A stretch of DNA of 64,000 nucleotides from Apis mellifera. Its lineage: Eukaryota; Arthropoda; Insecta; Hymenoptera; Apidae. Below the pieces are notes generated by a model, which was given only the letters and a program-made list of their open reading frames with translations, was not told the DNA's origin and ran no database searches. Position 1 is the stretch's first letter; each line of letters starts with the position of its first letter. Positions 1-13,500 of this stretch are shown piece by piece. The position numbers were made by a program, and so were the translations under genes. The stretch spans positions 13,745,037 through 13,809,036 of the forward strand of contig NC_037639.1 of the NCBI RefSeq assembly GCF_003254395.2. Direction: 5' to 3'.

Positions 1-1285
1 AATTGAAAAAAAAAAAAAACGTGTTGGTCAATTTTCATCATCAAATCATTCGTCCTGGGAAACTTCTGATATATCGCCATTGTAATTTCAGTCTTGAATA
101 ACAATTAGAGACTTTTTTTGCGCTTAGCGTAATTTCGGTATTTTGTTTTTATCGACGTGGCTCTTTATGAATTAAGCCGAAAATAGCGTAAAATGATTCA
201 TATCTATATAGAGTCATTAAAATGAAAATAAAAACAAATTAAAAATTAATATATACGTACGTTACAGTATAAAAGAGGCTTTTCGGACCTACTAGTGTCC
301 CTCTAATTATTATTAACTATTAAGATTAAATCAATTATACTTATAAAACGTAGATTTGCATTAAATGTTGGCATGGCATAGGGCGTGACGTATAATCTTA
401 ACGAAAACATTTTTATCCATAATTATTTTCGAAAATCACATTAAATGATTAATAATATATTTTATATTGCTATAACTTTCACAAGATTTTTTTGTTTCAT
501 ATGATAAAAGAAAATTGTTACTTCTAATACGAACATCTTTCCATTATTCATGATTTTCTACTGACTTTCATAATTGATAATATCACATGAATTAATGGAT
601 ATGTCGGAATGCTTCTCGGAACGATTTCCACAAATCACGTGCTCTTGTTCTCTCTCATGTACACATACTTAAGATCATCTTATAAAAAAAAAAAAGAAGG
701 GAATCGTTTGGATGAGAAGGGAAGTGAGTGGCGCTTCCGTTTCCCAGGACGGTCGTGCGAGTCTCACAAGTGACACGCGACGAAGTCGAGGGCGACTGAA
801 AGGTTGCCAATTTGTTTTAGAGCCAATCATACGAGTTTGTCTTTACTAGTAACGAGAAATTATCAAGATTCTCTTTCTCTTCATAAGAGGTGAGAAAATA
901 GTTCGATTTGCAAATTTTCGTCCGCTAAAGGTCGATAAATATTTTTCTAGAAACAGTTTAACGTTAATGGAATGAACATGATATTGATTTTAACGATAAA
1001 TCGATACGTGTGCTCTAGAAATTTTTTATGTGATTTCTTTTATCAATTATGAGTGGAAACTCGTGTTATTTGCTCGTTCATAAAAACAAACTCTTGGGTA
1101 CGTGGGAAATTACGTACCGTATAACAGTGGCTAAACGCCCATATCACATACTGTATATGTAATTAGACTATCGATAGTTCTAATGTTACAATAATACATT
1201 GTGTACATCGTAGCATCATTGAATTGTTTCATAGTAATGAAAATGCATGGTAGTGAAGATTTCTCGTAATATACGATGAATGAGA

Positions 1286-1325
1286 GATATATATATATAT
1301 ATATAAATGGAGATATATATATATC
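1286..1325. repeat. Interrupted (AT)n microsatellite
   Basis: Two AT dinucleotide tracts are separated by a short AATGGAG-type interruption. It lies in AT-rich spacer. Confidence 0.9.
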
Positions 1326-2289
1326 ATTTTTGCAAGAAATAGTTTTTTAATTGTATTTATAAATATACTTTTGGAACATAATGTTATAATATTATAAATA
1401 TTATAAATTATAAAATTTAATAGAAATTAAAAAGTTCAATTATATAAATTTGTTTATTTATTCATTTTTTATTTATCAGTTAGCAATTACTAATATTAAA
1501 AAAAAAAATATTATATACAGCTATTTCATCATAAATTATCAATTATAATGTGAAATAACTTTATGCATATATTTGTATGTCGCATACTATTTTAGCTTGG
1601 AACTTCATTACCATGCGTTTATTTTGTATGCGTTAACAACAATTTAATGGTACTATATGTGTACACGTATAAGATGAAACAAAAATGATTGATAAATAGA
1701 AAAAAAATATTAAATATTGTATAAGCAAACATAAAGAAAAATATATATATACATATAGCTAGTAAAGAGTATAAATCACAGAGAGAGGGAGGAATTCGTA
1801 TGAGTGCGACTGAATGAGTGAGAATACGTCATGAGCATTGCGTCAATAATTGACGTTATATGTTTTGCCACGAAATACACTGGTTTTTGAATAAATATCT
1901 ATTTGAATTACGAATATTTATATTCAATAATCCAAACTTAAATATGTCTTTCCTATGTAGATTCCTCGTTTATTTTTGTCACAATTCTTATGACTAAAAA
2001 TATTTTAATTAATCAATCAAGAACTATATTCCTTTCTATGCGTTTGTTAACAGTATACAAATAAAAATATGATAATATAAATATTTAATCTAAAATGAAT
2101 TTATTCATTGATTATTCATATTCTACTGATTTTTCTGTTATATAATATTTAAAACTATTAATGAGTAATTGATATTTAAATAGGTTAGTAAACATATGTT
2201 AAACGTTTGAAATGGCAAGTTAATGATTTTTATTTTAATTTTAAAAATAATACAGTCCAAATTAAAAATTGATCTTGTTTAAAAAATGC

Positions 2290-2720
2290 GATGTAAAGCA
2301 CGTGCCACGATTCGCTCATTTCATAGGTGCCGTGAATAGAGCAAATGCCATTGCATGATTATAGAGGAAGCCGGGTAGTGCGCGCACGCGTTTTCTTCGC
2401 CATAGTTAAACGTGTGCGTGAAAGTATCAAATAAGAGTGGGGATCGAAGGCGGGTGAGGAAACCGAGTGGGGGCAGAGGGGTGGAGCAGCCGCCGTCTGA
2501 TGACACCTGTGGCTCGACCCCCACGATCAGTTCAGCCGCGACCGTCCACGCGCCGTCTTGTTGCAACGTTTTTATACAGTCACCACTTCAATATACGTAT
2601 ATGTACACACACATACATACGTCCATGGATATATACTCGCACGCGCAATTCACGTGTATAAGTATGCATATAAATGCTAATAGTAGGTGTACACGTGTAA
2701 ACGAGTAATTTTTATTCTTT
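2290..2720. promoter_or_regulatory. CpG-rich island in AT-rich spacer, possible promoter or leader
   Basis: Between about 2290 and 2720 the sequence changes abruptly from AT-rich to GC- and CpG-rich, then returns to AT-rich. Such islands in an AT-rich hymenopteran background often mark promoters or untranslated first exons. Both strands carry open frames of 80-98 codons here, but they are Pro/Ser/Arg-rich and overlap each other, which suggests composition rather than coding. No convincing TATA box, start context or splice donor was found, so direction is unknown. Confidence 0.25.
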
Positions 2721-4570
2721 ACCACGTGACAAACCGTCGTGCGCATCTGCCATTATCGTGAGCGAACTGTCATTGTGCTCTTTTTTGTGCAACATAGTAA
2801 AGAAGAGGAACGCAAGGAATAATCATTCTTTCCAGTATGTACCATGGATATTGTACTATTCAACAATCAGTTCTTTACTAGTATTCTTTTTCCCCATATC
2901 GACCAGTGTTCCGTTCACGTACGCCGTTGACAACTGTGATCAGCTCCCTCTATCCATTTCAAGCAAAGCTTTTACGTTTGATTCTAGTGTTGATAGATAC
3001 TTGATACGATTCACGCCTGTATATATCCTAAGAACAAGGTCGTCGATGTAGAGCGTTACTTTCTAGACAATCAAGTCTGATCATTAAAATTATGTACGAA
3101 GAAATTGTCATATAGCTTTAAATAATTGTGAAATTCTCATCTGCCTTGGTACAAATAATTAATGGCGCGTTTTTTACCGTATGTGAATTTTTAGTTATAT
3201 TTTTTTTAATATATAAATATTTATTAATATTAATAATATTTATTAATATTGTTCATATTTCACGAATAAATGTGAATAAAGCATTATTAAACACCATTAG
3301 AAAAACATTTCACAAATAACGGTCAATAGTGTTTCTTGGCACGATCTTGTGAACGACCTTATTCCTAGGGAATGATCCGTAATGTTGCGACTGTGCACAA
3401 GAAAACAGAACGCGGCCTGTATGCCCGGCAATGCGAAACGAATGAGGCAGAGGAGCATATTCCTTACATATATATTTACAATGTATGTCGTACAATTCAG
3501 GAAAGCTAAAAATTTAGAATTTGTATTTGAAATTGCACATTATAATCTTGATAGACAACAGTGAAGTATATAATAACGATATAAGTGAAATTCATTTTCA
3601 TATGTAAATTTCAAAATTTGTTTATTTTCACTTACGAAATCAAGAATTAAATTGATATGTTTATAAGTGTTCGATATTATTATCAGATTCTTTATTTTTA
3701 TATTAGAGATTAAAGTTACATTGTTAATATTTTGAAATTTTTATTCTTTGCTTTGAAAAAAAAATAAAACCAAAAAACAGAAAGATAACAATTTTTAAAT
3801 TTTTAAAAGAATTCATGATAAATTAAATTCAATTTTTTGCAAAATATTCTTAAATATATACATATATATCTTGTTTTACTAGATATACTCGGTTTGTTAT
3901 TAAAGCAGATCATCGCTTAGACGTGCATCGAGTTTAAAAAATAACTCGTGTTGTCCGCGGCGCTATCTCTCTGTTTCTCTTTCTTACTTAATCACTCTTT
4001 TTCTCTTTATCATTCGGTAAATAAGACGCGTGCTGTATCTACACATATCCAATGCATATGTATAGGATAAATAAGCGAAACCATGTTGCATGTACAATAA
4101 CTAGTAAAGTATTGGTATCCATGCACGAGACAGGGATTTGACAAATATAGATACTCGCAATATAATGTGTGAGTTACTCATACTAAGAAGTAGAAGAGCG
4201 TGGAAAAGAAGGTGAAGGGAAAACGGGAAGGAGAGATGACAAAGGAAATAACATGAGATTCCATTTATGTTCAACAAAATTTTCGTATTTTATAAAATAT
4301 AATTTCGTATTAAATATAAATCTAAATATAATTCTTGTCAAATATTATCTATTTTTCGATATCTTTAATCGATTTTATATTTTTAATTTTTTATATGTAT
4401 AATTATATTTTTAATATTTTATGTAAATTCTTATTTAAAATTTCATACATCAATAATATATTGAAACAAATAAAATTAAAAATATTTTATATGATTTTAT
4501 GGAAAAATATTATTTTATAATGTTTATTAAATCAGCAGAATAATTTCAGTTTCTTGATAAATTCAAACGC

Positions 4571-4699
4571 GTATATATGTATGTATATGTTATATATATA
4601 TATATTTATATATATATGTATATATATATATAAATATATATATATAAAACATACATATATATATAAACATATATATATATACATACATATATATACATA
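4571..4699. repeat. Long compound (AT)n/(ATAC)n microsatellite
   Basis: About 130 bases consist almost wholly of alternating TA with scattered GTATG, ACATAC and AAAC interruptions. The minus-strand open frame across it (Tyr/Ile repeats) is an artefact of the repeat. Confidence 0.95.
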
Positions 4700-6289
4700 A
4701 ATGAATAATAAGAAGTTAAGACAGTGGCGACGCATCATCGTATTCGTTGATATGAGGTAGCAAATAATGGCACATTTCTTAGTGTGAGTGCAATCATGTT
4801 TGTCTCGTTCAAACTTTAAGTGGGGATGGGCATGTCGAGTTAGGAGGATCAGCAGGTCTGAGTGGGGGAAATAGCGTGGACAGGTTGCGTTCGTGCTAAG
4901 CTAAGTCTCGTCGCCTCGCATTCCGAGACATGGATTCCGGAGCGGTTTTCTTTTAAGAGTAAGAGAAAGAAAGAATGATGGAAGAAAGAAGAAGTCAAAC
5001 AAAAAGAAAAAGAAAGAAAGAATGAAAGAGAAGTGGAACGTTTACGGTACCGATTTTCCAGTAAGCATTCGAATCTCTCATTCTTTTTTCGTGAATAGAT
5101 CAGGATAGTTCGTGAAGACGTTTTTTTTAATTTCAATCAACTCCTTATACAAATATGTAAATTATAAAGGTAGAACGTTCGTTGCACTTACAGCTACTTA
5201 TCGACTGGATCACGATCCCACTTAGCGTATGTCCTTGAATCATGTAACGCTTTTACTCCTCGACTTTTCGCCTCGTTACCCATCCTTCAAAAACGTCTTA
5301 ATTCACAGTTAAAAAAGTAATATATAATATTAGTAACATATAATATATAAGTAATATTAATATATAAATTTTCTAAATTCATCCGTTTATCTTTTATAAT
5401 ATTAAGATTATTAAAGTAAAAAAAAATTTTTTTTATTTGAAAGTTAAAAAAAAAATTAATAAATTATATAAATGATTTATTTGAAAATGGCAATGAATCC
5501 ATAAATAGATTATTTTATTTCGAGTCATTTTCGACTTAAGCTAAAAATGGCACATTAATTCGCAAAAGAATTATGATTTATTCGCATATGTTTACGAATT
5601 AAAATATATTATCTATAATTTATAATTAATATACGATATATTTAATATACAATGTATTTTGTTACATTTTAATCACATTTTCGATAAAATCTTAACAAAA
5701 TCGTTTTATATAATTTTTAATTAATGCTTTGAAAGTATAAATTATTTCTCAAAAAAAATTTTTTATTATCGATATAATGATTAAGTAATAAATAAAATGC
5801 ATTTTATCAATTGTAATCCGCTTTTGGTTCAAGAATCGTCGAAGGTACAGTGAAAGTGCATAGACGAGTCAGAACTTGCAAGAGAAAGGAATAATTATAG
5901 CTTATGACATACTGTTGCAATGGATGATTCTTCGTATAGAATAAAATATTCTAAATAAATATATTCTTATTGTATATGTAGATATTCTTAAATGTTTACT
6001 CATAAAATATTGTATTCTTTCAAAATTTTTTCAAGAAATAATATCTATTAAAAATATTCAAATATAAATATAATATTTTTATATCTTTATAAAAGTTAAA
6101 ATTGATTTTTAATAATTTTTAAATTTTATATTTTTTAATTTATTCTATTTATTAAAATGAGGAAAAAATAAAATCATATAATTTATATGTATATTATATA
6201 TTTATTTTTAATTAATAATGAAAGTTTTGAGGAAATTTAAAGTTCTTTAAAAAAGAAATGCATAACATCATGAATTTGCATTGACAGGT

Positions 6290-6490
6290 CAATAGATCCG
6301 CCATCTTGAAATCCTACAACCAATCGAAAGATCGGACAAGTAACACGTGGTCCTCGAAGTACGCGCAGAGTGTAGTTTACGAACGGTAAACGAAACGCGA
6401 GGGACATTCTGTTGGCCTCCGTCGTTCCTGCGTTCTCTCCCGGGTTTCCTTAGTTTATAAATAAACGACGTACTCGATGGGCTTACCTGG
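6290..6490. promoter_or_regulatory. CpG-richer island with YY1-like and CCAAT motifs
   Basis: The island contains CCGCCATCTTG at about 6299, the reverse complement of the YY1/Pho-type CAAGATGGCGG motif, and a CCAAT box (AACCAATCG) about 20 bases later. At 6481-6486 the minus strand reads CCAG followed by GTAAGC, a good donor for a minus-strand exon ending at 6487. Read this way, the island could be a promoter with a leftward first exon. On the plus strand a TTTATAAATA sequence occurs near 6455. The motifs are visible; the direction and activity are inference. Confidence 0.3.
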
Positions 6491-7379
6491 TACGTTCCGC
6501 TTTCAACCGTAACACTTATCTTAACGTTTCTTAGCTGAAAGACACATATGAATCGTTATTCTTTCACTATTTAAAGTATATCCGCTTAACGATACGTTGA
6601 TACTCGATCGATGAAGAAGAAAACGATGAATCATTTGATCGAGTTTATTAAGTAGTGTATTCGAAAGGTTCGCCGAGAAACATGAAAATTCTCGGCGACC
6701 TACTACAATGCTTCCTCGAATGCCTACTGCAAGGACTTTCACCCAAGCGGATTGAACGTAGCAGGATTTTGGCGCCAACTGTTTGTAATAACGTTGACCT
6801 CGACGACGGTTCGAATGGAAAATAACCACTGAATGTGACAAACTGAAGAATGATTAATTATACAATTATTTGCTTTACTTCATTAATATTTTCAATATTG
6901 CGTTAAAAAATGTTTTACGCTAATTTTTGAACGAATTTAAATTAACTATAAGAAAGAAATATTTGATAGGCAATTATATTTTGCAACTGTACACATTTGT
7001 TACGAATAAAACTAATAAAATAGATAAAAGAATATATAAAAATATAGCTAAATATAAATTTTTATGTTTAGGTTGCAAATTTGGGAAAATCCATCAAGTG
7101 CCGTTTGAAGATTAATTTGCAGCATCAAAGAAAATAAAAAAGTCATTTAAATAAAATTGATGAGGGTTGATTCGTAAGACGTATTAACCACTTGTTAATA
7201 GTGTTGTCTAATTGTTACCTTACCGAATGGATCTTAATAATGTCATTACATTTAACTTACAAAATATAGTTATTTAATTCATGATTTAACGTTTTTTCGT
7301 GACATGCGTTTACGTGAGTGTCAATTATTTTTCAATTCACTTTATCTTTTTTGTTTTTTTATGGAAAACGATGCATCGT

Positions 7380-7503
7380 GTATCTAGTTAACCGAATATA
7401 ACATCGGTACGGTGAATGGAAAGTTAACAGATCACGCGACAGTGATGCAGTGCCGTAGTGTCAGTGCCAAGTGCCACGTGCCCATTGCTTGGATTACTTG
7501 AAG
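7380..7503 (+). promoter_or_regulatory. 5' leader of exon A, with an 18-codon upstream ORF
   Basis: The bases before the start at 7504 look like an insect leader, with repeated CAGTG/AGTGCC words and no long frame. An upstream ATG at 7445-7447 opens an 18-codon frame that ends with TGA at 7499-7501, only two bases before the main ATG. That spacing would favour translation by reinitiation or leaky scanning. A possible weak TATA-like word (ATATAAC) lies near 7396. The transcription start was not located. Confidence 0.4.
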
Positions 7504-7565
7504 ATGCCGTCGTCCGGTGGATACTATGACGACAGGAATCCTTTGCTCAAGGGCACCTTATCGAG
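7504..7565 (+). CDS. Candidate alternative first coding exon A (20 codons plus 2 bases)
   Basis: The frame opens at ATG 7504 (AAG before ATG, so A at -3), encodes 20 residues and ends in TCGAG directly before a strong donor GTGAGT at 7566. The peptide begins MPSSGGYYDD and continues RNPLLKG, so it carries an acidic dileucine motif of the D-x-x-x-L-L type, known from sorting signals of membrane proteins; whether it works as one is unknown. The exon ends after two bases of a codon. That phase fits the common exon at 52212, where the joined codon would be AGC (Ser). The intron would then be about 44.6 kb unless other exons intervene. It could instead be the first exon of a separate gene. I do not recognise the product. 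Confidence 0.5.
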
Positions 7566-10500
7566 GTGAGTTTACGTGATTTCTCTTTTAAATTTTATTC
7601 AACTTTTATAATTCGTATATCTCAAAAGTTAATTTTGAAGTCAAACTATCTGAATTATATTGCTTTACATGTCTGCTTGCAAATATTAATAATAATCGAA
7701 GGAAAGTGTGACATGAAAAATTCGTTTTACTTGACCAGAGGCTTGATCTCCTTGATGTCTAACCGGTCTCTTGGCTCTTTTCTGTTTTTAAACGCATTAG
7801 CTTCTGTTCCATCGACCGTTTCCAAAAGTCTATATTATTGTAATTGAATCGTATATTTCTTTAAAAAACGAAGAAATTAAAGATTTAAAGATATTTCAAA
7901 TATTAACGATTTTAAATTTTCCTCAAAATTGTATAACGCATTAGAAGAAAAAAAATTTGTTGGATACGAAACTGAGATAAAATACTGTATATTGATTGAA
8001 GTGTTTTGCTTATGTATATGCCGCGTGAAATACAGTGTTAGCGTTTTATTTACTCTTACCAACAATCAATTTAACATTCAACAGCAATTTGCTCGATTAA
8101 TTCGTCGTAATATCTTCTCGAATATGATCAACAGTATATAGTGTGAAAAACATTTGTGGCCTCTCTATTTCTCTATCGAATTACCATCGCAAACCACTTT
8201 TACGTTAAAGATCGATTGTATGATCTTTCAATGATGTGGGCGTGCACGTGCACCGTTTAACGCATTGAACGCGCTAAATCATTCCTTGTTGTGGCACGTA
8301 TGCGGCTAGACAGTTACGATACTGATTGTGCCATGAAGTGTCGCGTTTACACACGCATATTTCGCCAGTTAAACGGCAAGGTGTTCGACATCAACATCTG
8401 TATAAAACAATGTCTAACTATATATTTAATATAATTCAATAATTTTTTTGATATTATGAAAGAAATTGTGTAAGAACTTTCTAATAATAATAATATGATT
8501 CATTTTCTTTATTTGTATCAAATAATTATTGAATTGTTGAGTTTTCTTTAAAATAAAATCTTTCCTGAAATATATTATCTTCAAATTTACATTTTTTTAA
8601 ACTTAATATAATAAAAAAATCATAATGATTCAACTATTTTCAAATATCGAATAATTTAAATATGAAGTATAAACGATCTTTTATATATTTATATCTATAA
8701 TAGATATAGATAATAAATCAAAGATTTAGTTAGTCATATTACGAAAATATAATTGAAATCGTAGTAAAAAGATACGAAGAAATTTTAATTCGCGCGTAAT
8801 TCGTTTAAGTGGAAACATAGTTAGTGGCATCAATTGACAGTGACCTAAAAACTCATAGACATCGTTAAGAGTTTCGATTTACACATCGGCTGCGAATAAG
8901 GCCGATTAATCGAAGTAAAAGCAATCCTGATCTTCAGTACTGTTTTTTTCCCAAGATTTGTTTTTATTTGATCTCAAGAAGATGATTAATTTATCGAATC
9001 GGATAAATTTATTTTTCTGATAATAGTTATTTTTTCCAAAAAAATTTATTATACGATGGATATTGAATCGATAGAGAAAGGGATGGTAAAACAGAATTGA
9101 ATTAACATGCAACAAGTAGGACGTGATTAGAATAGCGTCCTTGACCTTGCTTGTTGTACGACGAATTTTGATGCAATTCCAGATCAATTAAAGAATATAA
9201 AATTTTAATAAGAATAAATTTCGTAATTATTCAGAGTGAGCGAATGTAAGGCAAGGTCAGCAGTATAAAAATTATCAAGCTTCTGTATATATCACAATAT
9301 TACGTTTATATCGTGTGACGAGATTATACAAAATTAAAAACCAAATTTGCACTTTTTGTTATACCCACGTCATTTGGAAAATGATATATTTTGTGATGGA
9401 GAAATCTGAAGAAAAATTCCTGCGATCTGACCCTGATTGTTTTATAATATATCTCTACGACCTTGATCGTTAACGATCTCTAAATTTGTTTTAAAATGAT
9501 AAAAAAGCGAAGGAAAAGAGAAGAAAAAAAATATTTTTGTTGAAATCCGTCGAAAATTTCGTTGAAATTCCTCGTCAATTTGCCGTGCACAGTGCTAACG
9601 AGCGCGGTAACGTGACAATTTCCTCGGGTCAAAAATATCCGGCGACCTCATTAAATCGCGTCGATTCATTAGAGAAGTTTCTTCCGCGTCTTCCTCTCGT
9701 AGCGCAATGCGCTCTACTGGTCCAGCTTTCGTAAGTAAATTTCTATGCACGAAGAATGCTTTTGCCACTGTATGGTATGTGGGGCTATGGTTGGCTGCAT
9801 ACTACTCGCACTACCGTATTATCGATGATACTCGGTTGGCCCGGAGCGCGTAACTCGGTAATGGTCCCTGATGGTGAAATTAAAGCCGGCTCGAATGCAT
9901 TCCCTTCCACACAACTAACGAGGCTTTCGCGGCCGCGTTTGTTTCAACGATTTGCCGCGCGCGTGGCACGCGGAGGGTTCGGGTTGCGCGAGCACCGCTC
10001 TATATATCGGAACGAGAGAGATGGTTTCCAATCCGAAAAGGATGTTGGAAAGAAAGAGGGGCGCGCGACAGTTCTGTTCTCCTGGATGGCACCGCCCTTC
10101 TGTTCTCGCGCCGGCAGCCATCAAGTTTGAAGGGAAGGACGCACGCTCTTTTACGCCATATTCGTTCGTATGTCGAAATTTTTCTGACTCTGATGAAAAT
10201 AAATGGGTTTACCGTGATCGAATTAATTGTCACGATGCATTGAATCGCGTGTCCCAGCTGGCAAGTGCCCGACAATTTTCGCGTTTAGCGTTGCGATCAT
10301 TTCAACTGCGATAGCTATTGTTGATATCGAACATAGAACGACCGTAGAATACAAGCTAGATAATGAAAAGTCACGGAAAGGAAAGAGTGGGGAAAACAAA
10401 TATAGGGATATGATAAAAAAAGTCGAATTAGGGAAGATGATAGCGAGGCATATTTCTTTCGATTCTTTTGTTTTAATATTGTTATACATCGACAGAATCG

Positions 10501-13500
10501 GAATAATTGCGTTAATAAGTATAATTAATTAGTAGACTGATAGTTTAACTTGATACTTTAATTTTGGGAAAAAATTGTGAAAATAGTAGAGCGAGTATTT
10601 TAACAAGTTTCGTTCAACCATTCATATTTTGTTGATTCTCGACCGCTATTTTAAAGCATGGGATGAATCATTTCGGTACTCTCTCTAAAAATAGTTGAAC
10701 GCCTCGCCCGGCATAAAAATGACTGTCACTAAGAACACCGTTGCATCGAGTTGTAGTAGCTTGGAAATTTTAAAGAAAAGAAAATCTATGACCACTGTGT
10801 GGAATGTGAAACAATCGCTTGCCTTTTGACAAAACTTATTATTACATTATCAATTTGTGTCGCGTTGCACACACGTGCCGTATATTAGACGCGTGACGTC
10901 CGCGAAGTAACAACTCTGAAAGAGAAGGGGAGACCGAGGAGCAGGAAGACGACCGATGGCGCCGTGCTTCTTTTCTCATTATCGTAACCACAGGGTTCCA
11001 ATAGTATGCAACGTTCTTGGTACAGTAACCCGTTTTTCCCTCGCTATTTATCGGTCATTTAATGAATTCTCTTTGTTTAATGATAAAGTACAAAAAATGA
11101 TTTAAAAATATGTAATTGCATTTTGAAAGATCGATTATGAAAATTTGTTAACTTTTTTTAAACATCTTTTAACTGAGCTAAAGCTTCGTGAAAAGTTATG
11201 AAATATAAATAATATTTTAAGTATAATCTTATCTTTAAACTGGCAAGATAAAACGTTAGTTCCTTCTATAAGTTTCGATTATAATAACTTTGATTTTTCT
11301 TATCTTATATATGCAAAGTCGATAAAATTCGAATTAATTTTGCGAAATATAATAAGAAATAATTTTATGATGATCGAAAAAAAGAGACTATTGGCTATTA
11401 TTGATAATTTGTCAAAGAGAAAGGCCAAAGATGCGCTTTCGCCGAGTGTTTAGTCGAAATTGGCTCTATGTTGTAATGGGCCAAAGAACATGGCGATACT
11501 CTCTTTTAAAAATAGGAAGCCTCATCTTCGGGTGGAAGGCGTCTCGATCCTTCGACTTTGAACGCAAGATAACAGTTGATAATAAAAGCACGATAACCAT
11601 TTATTGATAATCTATTTCTAAATAAAAGTTTGGGGAAAACCTATAATGACTTGTCGCTCTGTTTTTCTTTTGTCTTTTTTAAATAATTTATAAAATTACA
11701 GTTCGCGTTATATTCATTTCAATCGTATTAGATATATGTATTAAAAACAATATGATAAATCATGTATTTAATTATATTCGGCATACATATGTATATGCAT
11801 AATATTTTATATAATAGAAAAATGATATTAAAAAAAAAAAAAAAACAATCAACTTAGATTAGAAATATTTCTATGAATCTAGAGAAGATCGTGGTACGTT
11901 TATTTTCACTTTTGCTGACGCAACGAACGCCGTTGGCTTAACCGTATTTATACCTCCTTTAGTTACAATGCGAGGTTCAAATATATAGACATCGTACGAA
12001 AGAATTTATTCATATGGAATTTTCAAATTATCCTTCCGAAGAGAAGGATAATCGGTCGGTATGCTAACGCCTACGCAATCATCGCGATTGTCAACGATTT
12101 GTCTTGTCGCTTTTCTTCGTGCATTCTTCGAGGGCAGCCTTGTATTTACTCACGATGCCGTGAACAGCGCCGCTTTCCAGGCAAAATCATTAGCACGCCA
12201 GAAACTATTATTTAACGCAGAGGAATTTTTGTCGATATTCCTTTTTTAAAAAAATTAATTCAAGTTTATTTGATAACATGAATTCCATTCGATAATTATA
12301 ATTATACAATATACAATAAATATATAATAAACATATCAATTTTACATATTGAAAGTGTCTTTTTTCGCTTTTATGATTTTCTCGAGACTTCCATAGCGTC
12401 TCTCTTTATTCGCGTTCCATCTAGCGGACCAGAAGCGAGACACGCTCGTCAGACCGAAGCGACTTCAAAAATTGTTTACACCTCTTCTTTCATCGTTAAC
12501 CATCGGCCGACCGACCGCTCGGTCGATCTACTACGCAGAAGCATCGCTTGCTTGTTCTTCAACATTCTAACGGCCGTTGGTGGCTTTGGGGCAAAAGAAG
12601 CCAAGCCATGCTCTCTAACACTTTCACCAGCAGATTTCCAACGTGATTCTTGAGGCTTTGCTACGTTTACATTGATTTCATATCCGAATAATGTTAATAA
12701 TTTAAAAAAATTGAAAAGGAAAAATTGATTAAAAATTGATTTATACCGTATCAAATATTAAGTAGAAGAATTTTACAAAAAAGATACTAATAATTATCGT
12801 TTTAATTGAATAATTAAGTAGGATATGTGTTATTGTTTTATTACACTTACTATTTAATCATTTGATAAAATAGAGGGTTGACAAAATTATTCTCGCCTTT
12901 GGTGAACATCGAACGAGCGCCAAGTTGGCTCAGTTTCATTCGCGGTGAAAGTTTGAGTGTCGAGGTGCATGGCCTCGTTCTCTGGTCTGTTATCGACGCG
13001 ATGTGAACGCCCCCTAATACAAGACAGTAGCATTGCGCTTCGCCATGACTGGAGCAGGGCACGTTCTACGTCTCAGAGATACAACGAAGACGAAAGAAGG
13101 CAACACAGGAAGGGGAAAAATGTGAACTAGCCTTACCTCGATAGATACGCATATAAATTTTTTTTCCTTGTCAGAATTTCTGTCAACAATTTCCCTGTTT
13201 TTTAATACCCAATTGCCTACGATGCAATTTATTTATTATTATTTCTCTCTTTTTTTTTTTTTTTTATCTTTTTTTAATGCAATAAACGAGTAAACAATAG
13301 AAAAAGCAAAATAGAAAAGTCAATTCTTCTACATTTAATATTTTCTTTCACGAGGTATACGAGGAGGAGGATAAAGTTACGGTGACTGCATAAATTCTTC
13401 AGAAAAGTTTGAAAAATAGACGATACTTCCTGAATGGACTGTTGACGAGTGGTTGGTTGGTGCCTCAGGAGAGGAGTTGAAAAAACTCCTCGAGTTAGTC

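Larger units (their letters stand above)
1..7379. other. AT-rich spacer without a supportable gene
   Basis: This stretch is very AT-rich, with long runs of A or T and frequent stops in all frames. The open frames in it are short and low in complexity. Three CpG-richer islands interrupt it, near 720-890, 2290-2720 and 6290-6490; the last two have their own entries. The first island ends in AAGAG followed by GTGAGA at 890, which could be the donor of a non-coding exon, but nothing else supports that. A palindromic TATCGATA site, which is the DREF-type element in Drosophila, occurs at about 1169-1176. I see no transposon ends or RNA gene. Confidence 0.6.

Noticed and set aside
9537..9734. Open frame ending at CTTTC/GTAAGT in the phase that fits the common exon
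   Set aside because: There is no ATG in the frame, no leader-like sequence and no acceptor that would make it an internal exon.
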